This document shows, in pieces, positions 9,734-17,720 of a stretch of 64,000 bases of DNA (within the stretch, counting starts at the first letter, position 1; the number at the start of each line of letters is the position of its first letter). A program made the translations under genes and the position numbers. The notes below the pieces were generated by a model that saw only the letters and a program-made list of their open reading frames with translations, searched no databases and had not been told where the DNA came from. Source of the DNA: Crocinitomicaceae bacterium (GTDB taxonomy: Bacteria; Bacteroidota; Bacteroidia; Flavobacteriales_G; Salibacteraceae); assembly GCA_002713215.1 (NCBI GenBank), contig PAVO01000007.1:186001-250000 (forward strand), given 5' to 3'.

Positions 9734-11890
9734 TTACTTGTAAATCTTATCAGTCATTGGCAGGAAGCGAGCAAGTTGTTCCTTTAGCATTGTTTTTCGT
9801 TCGTGCGAGCGTCTTGAACGCACAGTGGTTTTGATTACCTTCTCATTGCCGACCACATGCGCTTTGACCTGACAACGGGTGATTAGCGTATAAAGCCAGA
9901 ACCTATCCATTATCGATATGTGATGGTCAGGGATCACAATGATAACGTGAGGGTACTCTGAACCTTGGCTTTTATGGCCAGTGATAGCGTATGCTAACGT
10001 TACGTGATACATCTCACGCTTCGTAAACTCAACCATTCGACCTGTCATGTCAGCCTGCATCACCGGATCATCTTGAGTTAAACGGTCTTCATCAGGATAA
10101 ATTTCTTTAACGACACCAATATCGCCGTTGTAGATCCCCAAGTCATAGTTGTTTTCTCGCTGCATGATTTTATCGCCAGCTTCGATTTCATGCGTACCAC
10201 CCGGAAAGAAACATGATTTAACTAATGTATTTAGCTTATTTACGCCCATTTCATCTTCGTTCATAGGCGCAAATACCTGAACATCATGCTCAGTCAATCC
10301 CTGCTGCTGAAGATCGGCAATAATCGACTTTACTCGTTCCATCGTTTCGGCATTATTTCGAGTCGGATAATAAGACCACTCTTCATCGTTTGGTACGTCA
10401 TACCATTGCCCTTCCCGTACACCATTAGACATGTGAAGGGGAGTTGGTAAACTTCCGTCCGCTTTGGTGATGCGTAATACTTGCGTCATCCAGTAGGTTG
10501 GGAAACGCATGCTATCAATCAAATCACGATACACCGCGCCGGCACCAACACTTGGCAACTGCTCAACATCTCCAATCAGGATAATGCGAGCGGTATATGG
10601 CGTCGCTCTCAATAAAGCGCGCAACAAACTAGTATCCAGCATCGATGTTTCATCAACAACGACAACATCCACATCCAGTGGGTTTAAATCATTGTAGATA
10701 AACTCATCACTTTCATGCGTCGCACCAAGTGCTCTATGGATCGTACTACAATCCTTATTAGTCACCTCTCGTAAACGTTGTGCGGCCTTACCTGTAGGCG
10801 ATACAGCCAATACAGTTAAGTTTTGCTCTTCAATGAGTTGAAGCATCGTTCTCAACAGTGTTGTTTTACCAGCACCAGGCCTACCTGTAACGATTGTGAC
10901 TTTATCAAGGAATGGCGCCACTACTGCTCTTCGTTGGTGAGGTTTTAGATTCTCCAACGCAGGGTGTTCATCATTAAACACAAGTTGTTTTTCTGGTGGC
11001 GTCTGGTCGATTAAAGATAATCGTGTGGCGATCTCTTTTTCTGCTGCGTAGAACCACATAGTTTGTAACACCCAGTCGTTCTCATGTTTACAGCAATGTA
11101 AACGTCGTTTTGAGATTAACCAGTTGATTTCTTGTTCGATAACGTATCTATCCAACTGCAAATAAGCAATAGATTCACTAAGCACGTCACCATAACGCAT
11201 TAAAGTATGACCAAAGCGATAACCACCCTTCATCTGGTGAAGAATAACCTCACGAATGCGTTGTTTATCTTCAGGATTAAATCCAGAGGCCATTATAATT
11301 CGGTCAAAACGCACGAACGGGATCTTATGTAACTTCCGATACATTGAATAAGGCGCTTTTTCCAGCATCGGTATCGTGTTTTCAGGAAACTGCTTAACAA
11401 CTAACAGTGCTTCTGTGAAGGTGAACTGGTAGTCGTTTATGAGCTTAAACACCCTTTCCTGTTGCGGAATGGTCTTTTGGAACGAATCTCTTATCTTTAT
11501 AAAGCGTTTAGCCCCAACACCTTTTACAGTGTTAAGAATGTTTATGTCGTAAGTAAGCAGATCCAATGTTCTGCTGCCATATTCATCAACAAGTTTTTTT
11601 GCGATAGCTCGCGTCATACCTTCAAACAAACCCGAAGTAAGGAATAGGTATATACCCTCTTCTGATTTCGGCGGCATAACTTGGTATTGAACCACATCCA
11701 GAACTTTACCAGCACCACGAGGATTGGGTTTCCAATTCCCCATTAATCGAAGTCGATAACCAGGGTACTGAGGTCCCAACTTACCGCTACCAATAAAAGT
11801 GGCACCATCTTCACCAATAAATTGGATAACGCACCAGTCTGTTATTTCGTTTAGGTATTTAATCTTCTTGATTGTTGCAATAACGCTCAA
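9734..11890 (-). CDS. RecD2-like superfamily 1 DNA helicase
   Basis: 718 residues. Walker A GRPGAGKT at about residues 335-342, a DETSML Walker B, GDVEQLPSVGAG motif III and a C-terminal UvrD-like half with ITGHKSQGSEYPHVI are all diagnostic of RecD-type 5'-3' helicases. The N-terminal region has a helix-hairpin-helix-like GVGAKRF and no RecBC-specific parts, so it resembles stand-alone RecD2 rather than the RecBCD subunit. The likely start is a TTG at 11890, four bases after the stop of the preceding gene and preceded by AGGGG. Replicon-borne copies probably serve plasmid replication, transfer or repair. Confidence 0.88.
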   Translation of the reverse strand: MSVIATIKKIKYLNEITDWCVIQFIGEDGATFIGSGKLGPQYPGYRLRLMGNWKPNPRGAGKVLDVVQYQVMPPKSEEGIYLFLTSGLFEGMTRAIAKKLVDEYGSRTLDLLTYDINILNTVKGVGAKRFIKIRDSFQKTIPQQERVFKLINDYQFTFTEALLVVKQFPENTIPMLEKAPYSMYRKLHKIPFVRFDRIIMASGFNPEDKQRIREVILHQMKGGYRFGHTLMRYGDVLSESIAYLQLDRYVIEQEINWLISKRRLHCCKHENDWVLQTMWFYAAEKEIATRLSLIDQTPPEKQLVFNDEHPALENLKPHQRRAVVAPFLDKVTIVTGRPGAGKTTLLRTMLQLIEEQNLTVLAVSPTGKAAQRLREVTNKDCSTIHRALGATHESDEFIYNDLNPLDVDVVVVDETSMLDTSLLRALLRATPYTARIILIGDVEQLPSVGAGAVYRDLIDSMRFPTYWMTQVLRITKADGSLPTPLHMSNGVREGQWYDVPNDEEWSYYPTRNNAETMERVKSIIADLQQQGLTEHDVQVFAPMNEDEMGVNKLNTLVKSCFFPGGTHEIEAGDKIMQRENNYDLGIYNGDIGVVKEIYPDEDRLTQDDPVMQADMTGRMVEFTKREMYHVTLAYAITGHKSQGSEYPHVIIVIPDHHISIMDRFWLYTLITRCQVKAHVVGNEKVIKTTVRSRRSHERKTMLKEQLARFLPMTDKIYK

Positions 11891-11893
11891 CGG

Positions 11894-12364
11894 TTAAACC
11901 CCTGCTTCTACTTCGTAACGGTACGCAATCAAATCATTCAATAGTTGAGCAAAGCTTTTGTGTTCCGATTTAACACCATTAAGCTCTGCTTCAATGATAT
12001 GACGCCCGTCTGGCAACGAGCCTACAATGAACCAGTTAGTAAAACGAACGACAATACCTTTTGACACTTCAGTCTGAAAGTCACCAGACCACTTCTCGTC
12101 AATCTTTGCTTCGTTGTCTGTGATAGGGACCACAAGCAACGCTGTCAATTCACGACCACCTTGTATATTTGACCAACTCTTGTCAGCAGTCATCCGCCAA
12201 GTCTCGCCCTTCACGCTTTCCAGCAATGCCAAAGAATGCCCAGTGTTATCAAAAGGGTTGACTACGCAGAATGCCGCGTTGATTTCAACTCGTGCTGGGG
12301 ATGATAGCGCCAAATCGGCAAATTCAACCTGTCCATCAAGGCGTGATGTATCAATATTTTCCAT
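11894..12364 (-). CDS. Hypothetical protein, 156 residues
   Basis: The frame can be extended to 12472, but the ATG at 12364, preceded by GGGGA, avoids overlap with the upstream zinc-ribbon gene and is the better start. No signal peptide or membrane segment. The sequence has alternating strand-like segments (RVEINAAFCVVNPF, KGIVVRFTNWFIVGSL), suggesting a small beta-rich domain. I do not recognise the family. It sits between the zinc-ribbon protein and the RecD2-like helicase, with only a few bases to each, so a helper role in DNA metabolism is a reasonable guess. Confidence 0.65.
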   Translation of the reverse strand: MENIDTSRLDGQVEFADLALSSPARVEINAAFCVVNPFDNTGHSLALLESVKGETWRMTADKSWSNIQGGRELTALLVVPITDNEAKIDEKWSGDFQTEVSKGIVVRFTNWFIVGSLPDGRHIIEAELNGVKSEHKSFAQLLNDLIAYRYEVEAGV

Positions 12365-12380
12365 TATAATTTCCCCGCTT

Positions 12381-12722
12381 TTACTTCTTCTTTCTATGAT
12401 TCGTTTGTTCTGGCGCGTTCTCTGTGTGTCGGCACTCAGGAAAATGACTACACCCATAGAATGGGCGTGCACTTGGGTCGTTTTTCTTGCGTTTTATGAA
12501 CAAAACACCAGTAGAACACTTGGGGCAAGATTTAGAACGGCGCCAACTATCCTTGTCGATCCTAAGTTTATCTTCCATGCTGGAAACGAACTCTTCTACG
12601 AGTTTCTCCATATCTCGATTAAGGTTAGGGGCTCTATGCTTTAGCCGTCTCAAAAAGCTAAAACGCTCCGCTAGCGATTTAGGCAATGTGATCTGAACGC
12701 CCTTTTTGGGTTGATTTGCCAT
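12381..12722 (-). CDS. Topoisomerase-type C4 zinc-ribbon protein
   Basis: 113 residues. The C-terminal half holds CPKCSTG at 66-72 and C91/C97 in YGCSHFPEC, the four-cysteine pattern of the DNA-binding zinc ribbons found at the C-terminus of topoisomerase I. The N-terminal half (residues 1-55) is basic and helical, with ITLPKSLAERFSFLRRL resembling a ribbon-helix-helix-like DNA-binding segment. An ideal TAAGGAGG ribosome-binding site precedes the ATG. It is the second gene of the cluster that runs into the RecD2-like helicase. A single-strand or duplex DNA-binding accessory protein is the likely role. Confidence 0.75.
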   Translation of the reverse strand: MANQPKKGVQITLPKSLAERFSFLRRLKHRAPNLNRDMEKLVEEFVSSMEDKLRIDKDSWRRSKSCPKCSTGVLFIKRKKNDPSARPFYGCSHFPECRHTENAPEQTNHRKKK

Positions 12723-12724
12723 TA

Positions 12725-13000
12725 CTACCTCCTTAAGCGACTATAAACATCAGGTGATTGCACTTCTTGCTCCTGAACAGGTATTCTCTGTTCTGGCGCT
12801 GGCTTTGGTTGAGGTGGCCTCTCGAAGTCTTCAATCTCTTCCCAAGGTTTACCTGCTGCAAGAAAGTTTTCTTTATGCTTGAAGTAAGCCGTTCTCGCAT
12901 AACTGAAATCCGTAGAGCACAAACCTATGCACATTCCAATATCATCAACCTGTTGGCACAACCCCCGACATGCCTTCACCTTATAAACGTCATCCATCAC
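12725..13000 (-). CDS. Small protein with twin CX3C motif
   Basis: 91 residues. Cysteines at about 11, 15, 24 and 28 form two CX3C pairs eight residues apart; the rest is charged and ends in a proline-rich tail. No family is recognised. Such pairs can form a disulphide-stapled helical hairpin or bind metal; no signal peptide is present, so a metal site is more likely in the cytoplasm. It is preceded by AAGGAGG and leads a three- or four-gene run toward the RecD2-like helicase. Confidence 0.6.
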   Translation of the reverse strand: MMDDVYKVKACRGLCQQVDDIGMCIGLCSTDFSYARTAYFKHKENFLAAGKPWEEIEDFERPPQPKPAPEQRIPVQEQEVQSPDVYSRLRR

Positions 13001-13021
13001 AACCTCCTTGTCGTTGCCCTG

Positions 13022-13030
13022 ATTATATCA
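13022..13030 (-). promoter_or_regulatory. Extended -10 promoter for the helicase operon
   Basis: Minus-strand TGATATAAT at 13030-13022, one base from the TGATACAAT elements found elsewhere on the replicon, 22 bases before the ATG at 13000. Confidence 0.4.
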
Positions 13031-13159
13031 GATGCAAGCAAGTTGGTTGCATGTCCATGGGAACAATAATAGCGCACAGGCATAAAATATACAACAATAT
13101 TACCAAGCTTTTAACAAAATATACGCGCTAGCACTTTATTCTTAATACCCTCACTCTTA

Positions 13160-13189
13160 TTGCACCAAAGACCTTAATTGTGTTATTAT
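13160..13189 (+). promoter_or_regulatory. Promoter of the diguanylate cyclase operon
   Basis: TTGCAC (13160-13165) and TATTAT (13184-13189) with an 18-base spacer. The predicted start near 13196 gives a short leader made up almost entirely of the GGA hairpin and second GGA site described next. Confidence 0.5.
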
Positions 13190-13201
13190 CCGCGCAATAC
13201 T

Positions 13202-13233
13202 GAACTCAGGATGAGTTCTAAGCAAATCAAGGA
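13202..13233 (+). promoter_or_regulatory. Putative dual CsrA site in the leader
   Basis: GAACTCAGGATGAGTTC (13202-13218) is a perfect 6-bp hairpin with loop AGGAT. A second site, CAAGGATG, holds the ribosome-binding site, with GGA at 13231-13233 just before the ATG at 13240. Two GGA sites, one in a hairpin loop, are the usual layout of CsrA-repressed leaders, including those of diguanylate cyclase genes in enterobacteria. Confidence 0.6.
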
Positions 13234-13239
13234 TGATGT

Positions 13240-13779
13240 ATGTCTATTTCTCTCAGAACTCTGGGTGAGCGTATCGAAAAGCTCATCAATATCGAAAACA
13301 ATGATATTGAACCCAACTACTTACCATACCAACGTGAAGTCCCGGGCACTAGCAAGCTATGCCTTGATTTATTATATGCAAACCAAGATGCCCTCATGGT
13401 TTCCGGTGAACTCAAAAAGCTAAAAGCTTCGCAACCCGTATTCAAAGAACTCCTTGCCTTCGTCAAGGAAGACGTTGAGAAGAATAATCGCTGGTCGTTT
13501 TGGCATTATTCCGCCCTTATCACTATTACGTGTTTCCATTACTTCGAATGCTTCAAGCAGAAGAAGCACGAAACAATCAACTTGTCAGATCCAGAGGTTT
13601 GGACAGATCCAGACAAGGCGGCCCCTCTTGACGTTGCAACATTAACCATTAAGTTTTTGACGGCTCAGATGTACCCAAGTGCACTTGTAAACTTGCAGAA
13701 GGCAATTGATGGGCCTGACGTGGATATCAAAACCACTGCGAACTATTTGAAGCGACGCATTAACTTGTTAAACAAATAA
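13240..13779 (+). CDS. Hypothetical protein upstream of a diguanylate cyclase
   Basis: 179 residues, soluble, helical, no signal peptide. I do not recognise a family. It begins at the ATG at 13240 after AAGGATG, and 30 bases separate it from the diguanylate cyclase gene, so the two are probably one transcript. One possibility is a regulator or partner of the cyclase, whose N-terminal half is also helical. The leader carries two candidate CsrA sites, so this gene would be the first target of repression. Confidence 0.75.
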   Translation: MSISLRTLGERIEKLINIENNDIEPNYLPYQREVPGTSKLCLDLLYANQDALMVSGELKKLKASQPVFKELLAFVKEDVEKNNRWSFWHYSALITITCFHYFECFKQKKHETINLSDPEVWTDPDKAAPLDVATLTIKFLTAQMYPSALVNLQKAIDGPDVDIKTTANYLKRRINLLNK

Positions 13780-13790
13780 AAAAATACCGA

Positions 13791-13804
13791 TCTAAAGGAT
13801 TAGA
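13791..13804 (+). promoter_or_regulatory. GGA hairpin at the diguanylate cyclase ribosome-binding site
   Basis: TCTAA-AGGA-TTAGA is a perfect 5-bp hairpin that places the ribosome-binding site AGGA in the loop, six bases before the ATG at 13810. Candidate CsrA site. Confidence 0.5.
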
Positions 13805-13809
13805 CGAGA

Positions 13810-15486
13810 ATGGCCGAGGGAACTGGGGTGCAAGGCACGACCACAAGGGCGAATGACATTCGTAACGCCTTTCGTTCTGCATTGCGCCTATTAGGTACGC
13901 TACACCCAAGTCACGAAAAAACCATCCAAAACGTACTTAAACGTGTTGATTCTGGCGACATGATGCCAGGCGAACTTAATCGTGAGTTTCGCCGGATTAA
14001 CATGGGCATCATGCAAGATAAAGACAAAGAAGCCCTCAACCTTAGAGTAGCAACAGAAAGCGTCCAGAAAGAACTTCAGCGACTAAAACAGCACAACTCC
14101 TTGAGTTCCACGCAGCTTGAGCGCATAAAATCATTAGATATAGATGAGAGCACAGACCCTGCATCAGCACTTGGCGATTTAGTTAAAACACTTGGCACAT
14201 TTGTAAATGATGTGATCAATTACCGAGAGCAGCAAAAGGTAGTTGATAGCGGGCAGCACCCTAATATAAAGGCATCTGGCAAATCCAATATTATTGCTGG
14301 TGATGTTGCATGGTCTAGTAAGCGAATTGTAAAAAGCATACATCCAATTTTGAAGCGACTTGATCATGATTTTCCTGAAGACACAAAAATCAAATCACTT
14401 CTTAAAGATGTAGAAAGCGCTATCGCAGCCAAAACGTTGGACTTTTATCATTCCATTGATCTTATGGAAGCCGCTGCAAGGCATATCGCGCTACTGCAAA
14501 CAAAGCGTAGTGATGTTGAATCTACGTTCTTGGTTTCATTTAACCAGCACCTACAGAAAATGCACCATGCACTGGAAGAGTCTTTTCATCAAAATTCCCA
14601 CTTGCTTATATCATCTGACAAAGACAGAGAAGCATTTGAGTCACTACTGAGAAATTTCAAAGTTGCATCCGATAAAGAAGAAGACCCCGTAAAACTGAAG
14701 AAGCTCATTTCATCAAACGTGAGCAATATGCAGGAGGGCTTCACCAAAATTATCAACAAGCAAAGTGCGCACACCAGAAATCAACAGCGCGCAATATCTA
14801 ACTTAAAAGCTGAAGTCAGAAATCAAGAAAAAGAAGTGACACGACTGAAGAAGCAGCAAACAGAACTAAATGATGTAATTGGCAATATCGAAGAAATGTC
14901 TCTTACCGATGATCTTACAGGCATCCCAAACAGGAGAGCTTACGATAAGACCATTAAGGCCCTCGATGCTGCTATGGAGAAAAACAACCAACAACCTGAA
15001 AGCAGTATTATTGTTCTCGACATCGATAGATTCAAACAAATTAATGACACTTATGGTCACCAGATAGGCGACCGTGTCCTAAAACGTATTTCGCAACTAA
15101 CCAGCAAAGCATTAGAAACATTGAAAAGTTTCGATTGCGAACTTTTTAGGTACGGCGGAGAAGAATTTGTCATTGTCTGTCGCGGAACACCTCTTAAAAA
15201 TGCAGCTCAAATTGCCGAGCGCCTTCGTTCAGTAATAGAAAACCACCGATACACGGTAAAAGAGAAGCCACTGCAAATCACATCTTCTTTTGGGGTTGCC
15301 GCTTACAATAAATTAGATCGAAGTGGAGAGGCAGTATTTGGTGTTGCTGACTCTGTATTATATCGAGCTAAGCAATTAGGTAGAAACCGAGTAATCTGTA
15401 GTGTTAAAAATAGACCAATAGACTGGACTACAGAGGTGAAAAAACGCAAACAGGCTGCTGACGCTGCAAAAAACAAGCAACCTTAG
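13810..15486 (+). CDS. Diguanylate cyclase (GGEEF), soluble
   Basis: 558 residues. The GGDEF domain (about 365-530) has LTDDLTGIPNRRAYD, DIDRFKQINDTYGH and the active-site motif YGGEEF at about 446-451, so it should make c-di-GMP from two GTP. No RxxD is seen five residues before GGEEF, so the usual product-inhibition I-site seems absent. Residues 1-350 are helical with a long coiled coil at about 310-355 and no membrane segment, so the enzyme is cytoplasmic and probably dimerises through this region. The signal it senses is unknown. It is the second gene of a two-gene operon. Its product would be read by the tandem-PilZ protein at 35735-38134 and degraded by the EAL protein at 28611-30971. 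Confidence 0.93.
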   Translation: MAEGTGVQGTTTRANDIRNAFRSALRLLGTLHPSHEKTIQNVLKRVDSGDMMPGELNREFRRINMGIMQDKDKEALNLRVATESVQKELQRLKQHNSLSSTQLERIKSLDIDESTDPASALGDLVKTLGTFVNDVINYREQQKVVDSGQHPNIKASGKSNIIAGDVAWSSKRIVKSIHPILKRLDHDFPEDTKIKSLLKDVESAIAAKTLDFYHSIDLMEAAARHIALLQTKRSDVESTFLVSFNQHLQKMHHALEESFHQNSHLLISSDKDREAFESLLRNFKVASDKEEDPVKLKKLISSNVSNMQEGFTKIINKQSAHTRNQQRAISNLKAEVRNQEKEVTRLKKQQTELNDVIGNIEEMSLTDDLTGIPNRRAYDKTIKALDAAMEKNNQQPESSIIVLDIDRFKQINDTYGHQIGDRVLKRISQLTSKALETLKSFDCELFRYGGEEFVIVCRGTPLKNAAQIAERLRSVIENHRYTVKEKPLQITSSFGVAAYNKLDRSGEAVFGVADSVLYRAKQLGRNRVICSVKNRPIDWTTEVKKRKQAADAAKNKQP

Positions 15487-15496
15487 TTGTATTAGT

Positions 15497-15946
15497 TTAG
15501 GGCGCTCTACTTAGCGCCCCAAGCCACTCCATTGCAGACTCAACAGTCTTCAATATATTAACGTCAATATCATGTGTTTCGTACATTTTTAAATAAATAC
15601 CCCGCATCAACCTTGCTCCCTCAACGTTATCATCGATAACAAAAGCTACCGCTTTAGGTGCTTTTCCAGATCGTTTTAAATAACCAACATATTCCGTCGC
15701 ATCTTTAATGAATTGAGGCATCCCCAGGCAAGACCCTTTAAATTCAACTATTTCCTGACGATTTGGATTTGTAAACTCTGGGTGATCCTGTATTTCTCTA
15801 ACCGCCTTAACAAGATATTCATCAAAAGGGCCTTGGCATTTTACATGAACGCGCTCTCCACCAGTATCCAAAAGCCGTATTTCAACTCTCCCATACGGGT
15901 TATACTTTGGGATTTTAGCTTCGTCGGTACTGACTTTACGTGTCAT
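15497..15946 (-). CDS. Hypothetical protein, possibly STAS/SpoIIAA-like
   Basis: 149 residues, soluble. The pattern of strands and helices, with VAFVIDDNVEGARLMRGIY followed by VNILKTVESAMEWL, recalls small STAS/SpoIIAA-like domains, but I am not confident of the family. It converges on the diguanylate cyclase gene with a 10-base gap. Its start at 15946 is preceded by AAGGGCGGG. Confidence 0.6.
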   Translation of the reverse strand: MTRKVSTDEAKIPKYNPYGRVEIRLLDTGGERVHVKCQGPFDEYLVKAVREIQDHPEFTNPNRQEIVEFKGSCLGMPQFIKDATEYVGYLKRSGKAPKAVAFVIDDNVEGARLMRGIYLKMYETHDIDVNILKTVESAMEWLGALSRAP

Positions 15947-15994
15947 AACGCCCGCCCTTTACCATTCAACATATTTAATTTTAGACCAATAACA

Positions 15995-16022
15995 AAAAAG
16001 CCGATCTAACGATCGGCTTTTT
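15995..16022 (-). terminator. Rho-independent terminator
   Basis: AAAAAGCCGATC and GATCGGCTTTTT around TAAC. It ends the winged-helix gene transcript (stop at 16045) and has U-tracts on both strands. Confidence 0.8.
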
Positions 16023-16044
16023 GATACCCAATTAAGGGTAAGGG

Positions 16045-17670
16045 TTAGCTAACAGCGTTCGCAATAATGTCCTTTTTGATATCTTCAAGACCAGCAACAA
16101 TTGGTGAAGCATCTTCATCGCCAGAAAGCAAATCAACAAGAGCATCAACCAACTGACCTTTCTCTTGTGCATTGGCAATACCAGGTAACGCCGGCTTATT
16201 AAGCTTTTTCTTTAATGCAGCAACCGCAGAGATTGCATCAGATACTTTGGCTGGCTCTTCCGGTTCCTCCGTCAATAGTTCACCCAAGTAATCTTCAATC
16301 GCAGAAGACTCGCCAGTCGCTTCCGGAGAAGACGGCACTACGTCGTCAACAAGTGTTGATTTACCCGACTGCCCCTCATCCGCCTTGATTTCACTAGGTG
16401 CATCAACAGTAGGTTCTTTGTCTTCTTTGGCCTCTGACCCGGCTTGCGATTTCGCTTTCGGCTTCTTAGTCTTCACAGACTTCGCTTCGCCATACTGAAC
16501 CAGAATGTCAGCGAATTCATCCTGACCATTTTCACGTAACGTACGTAAGTCACGCTCACTGTATGGTCGCAAGCCGATTAATGACTGACACACCACGGTA
16601 AGCGATACCATGCCATTGCCTGTTCGCTTGATAAGTCCACGTTTTTCAAGTGAAGAAAGCGTTATATCTACAGCCTTTGGACCGGAATCCATGCCGCCCT
16701 CATCAGCAGCCTTTGCTACCGCTTTTTCACAGCGTCGTTCGGCCAAACCATGAGCCCCACCTTGATCACGAATGATCTCAATCGTTCGCAACTCTAAATA
16801 AGGGAACTTTAATTTTCCTAAGATATCCATAGCAATTCCTTTTGCTTCTAAGATGTCATTACGCCCTTTATCATTAAGCGCGTAACCGTTTTTACTCGCG
16901 TCAAAACCAATGAAACGTCGAACAATCAGTGGTCGTAACAGTGAATGAACATTTCTATCAACTGGGTAGCCAGCAGAAATGAGATGCTTAGCCAAACCGT
17001 CAGCGGATAAGGCGCCTTTATCTGTCAATGCAGACACAATCGCACACTGAATAGGGGTGAGGTGCAGGCGTTCTGCACCTTTCATCTCGACGGTTGGAGA
17101 TAATTGTTTCGCTGGGGTTGGTTGTATTTTTATGCCGGCTTTCTTTCTTGCGTTTACAAGTAACGAGTCTTTTAACTGGCTAGTACCAACATGATTGGTT
17201 GGTGCTGATGGCGGAGTCGATACGGGCGTCTTTTTAGCGTCACTTAGAATGGCACGTTTTCTGGAAGCTTCTTTAACTCTTGTCTGCTCAAGTTCGGCAG
17301 ATTTTTTCTGAGCTCTTTTCTCTGATACTTCCTGAGCAATTTGAATTAGTGATTTCTGCTGTGACTCTAACGTTGCAACCACCTTCTTCAGTGTTAAAGG
17401 GTGATCCCATCCATTTCGTTTGAATACGGCATCAAGCTCCTTTCGAGGGGGCTCTGTCGATAACAAAGCAAGGCCTTTCTGGGTTGGGTAGTAGATGTCC
17501 CCGTACTTCGTCCCCGCCAGACCATTGGCCGCCAGAAAGTCAATTGCATTCCCTATCGATGCACGACTCTCACCTGTCCGACCTACCAGGCCAGACAAGG
17601 AGACTTTGTCAAATGCGTTGATATGACGTAAAACCTCAAATGCAACGCGTGTAAATGTTGTAACTGCCAT
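16045..17670 (-). CDS. Multi-winged-helix DNA-binding protein
   Basis: 541 residues. Three winged-helix-like segments are visible: about 5-75 (LSGLVGRTGESRASIGNAIDFL followed by a YPTQKGLALL wing), about 205-275 and about 285-375, separated by a basic coiled linker (about 105-150) and followed by an acidic, low-complexity tail (about 400-500). No enzyme motif. The arrangement suits a replicon-encoded architectural or regulatory DNA-binding protein, possibly partition-related. It is separated from the DHH gene by 50 bases. Its leader contains the 12-mer AGCAAGGATGCT, also found before repA. Confidence 0.6.
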   Translation of the reverse strand: MAVTTFTRVAFEVLRHINAFDKVSLSGLVGRTGESRASIGNAIDFLAANGLAGTKYGDIYYPTQKGLALLSTEPPRKELDAVFKRNGWDHPLTLKKVVATLESQQKSLIQIAQEVSEKRAQKKSAELEQTRVKEASRKRAILSDAKKTPVSTPPSAPTNHVGTSQLKDSLLVNARKKAGIKIQPTPAKQLSPTVEMKGAERLHLTPIQCAIVSALTDKGALSADGLAKHLISAGYPVDRNVHSLLRPLIVRRFIGFDASKNGYALNDKGRNDILEAKGIAMDILGKLKFPYLELRTIEIIRDQGGAHGLAERRCEKAVAKAADEGGMDSGPKAVDITLSSLEKRGLIKRTGNGMVSLTVVCQSLIGLRPYSERDLRTLRENGQDEFADILVQYGEAKSVKTKKPKAKSQAGSEAKEDKEPTVDAPSEIKADEGQSGKSTLVDDVVPSSPEATGESSAIEDYLGELLTEEPEEPAKVSDAISAVAALKKKLNKPALPGIANAQEKGQLVDALVDLLSGDEDASPIVAGLEDIKKDIIANAVS

Positions 17671-17679
17671 GTTTATTCC

Positions 17680-17691
17680 AGCATCCTTGCT
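17680..17691 (-). promoter_or_regulatory. GGA hairpin shared with the repA leader
   Basis: The minus strand reads AGCAAGGATGCT: arms AGCA/TGCT around AGGA, 10 bases before the start at 17670. The same 12-mer occurs at 27009-27020 before repA. It could be a CsrA site or a DNA operator. Confidence 0.4.
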
Positions 17692-17720
17692 TTAGTATTC
17701 CTATCTTAACACATTAAGAG

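Noticed and set aside
15500..15519. GGGCGC/GCGCCC inverted repeat as terminator of the cyclase gene
   Set aside because: It lies inside the coding end of the convergent gene at 15497 and has no T-tract.
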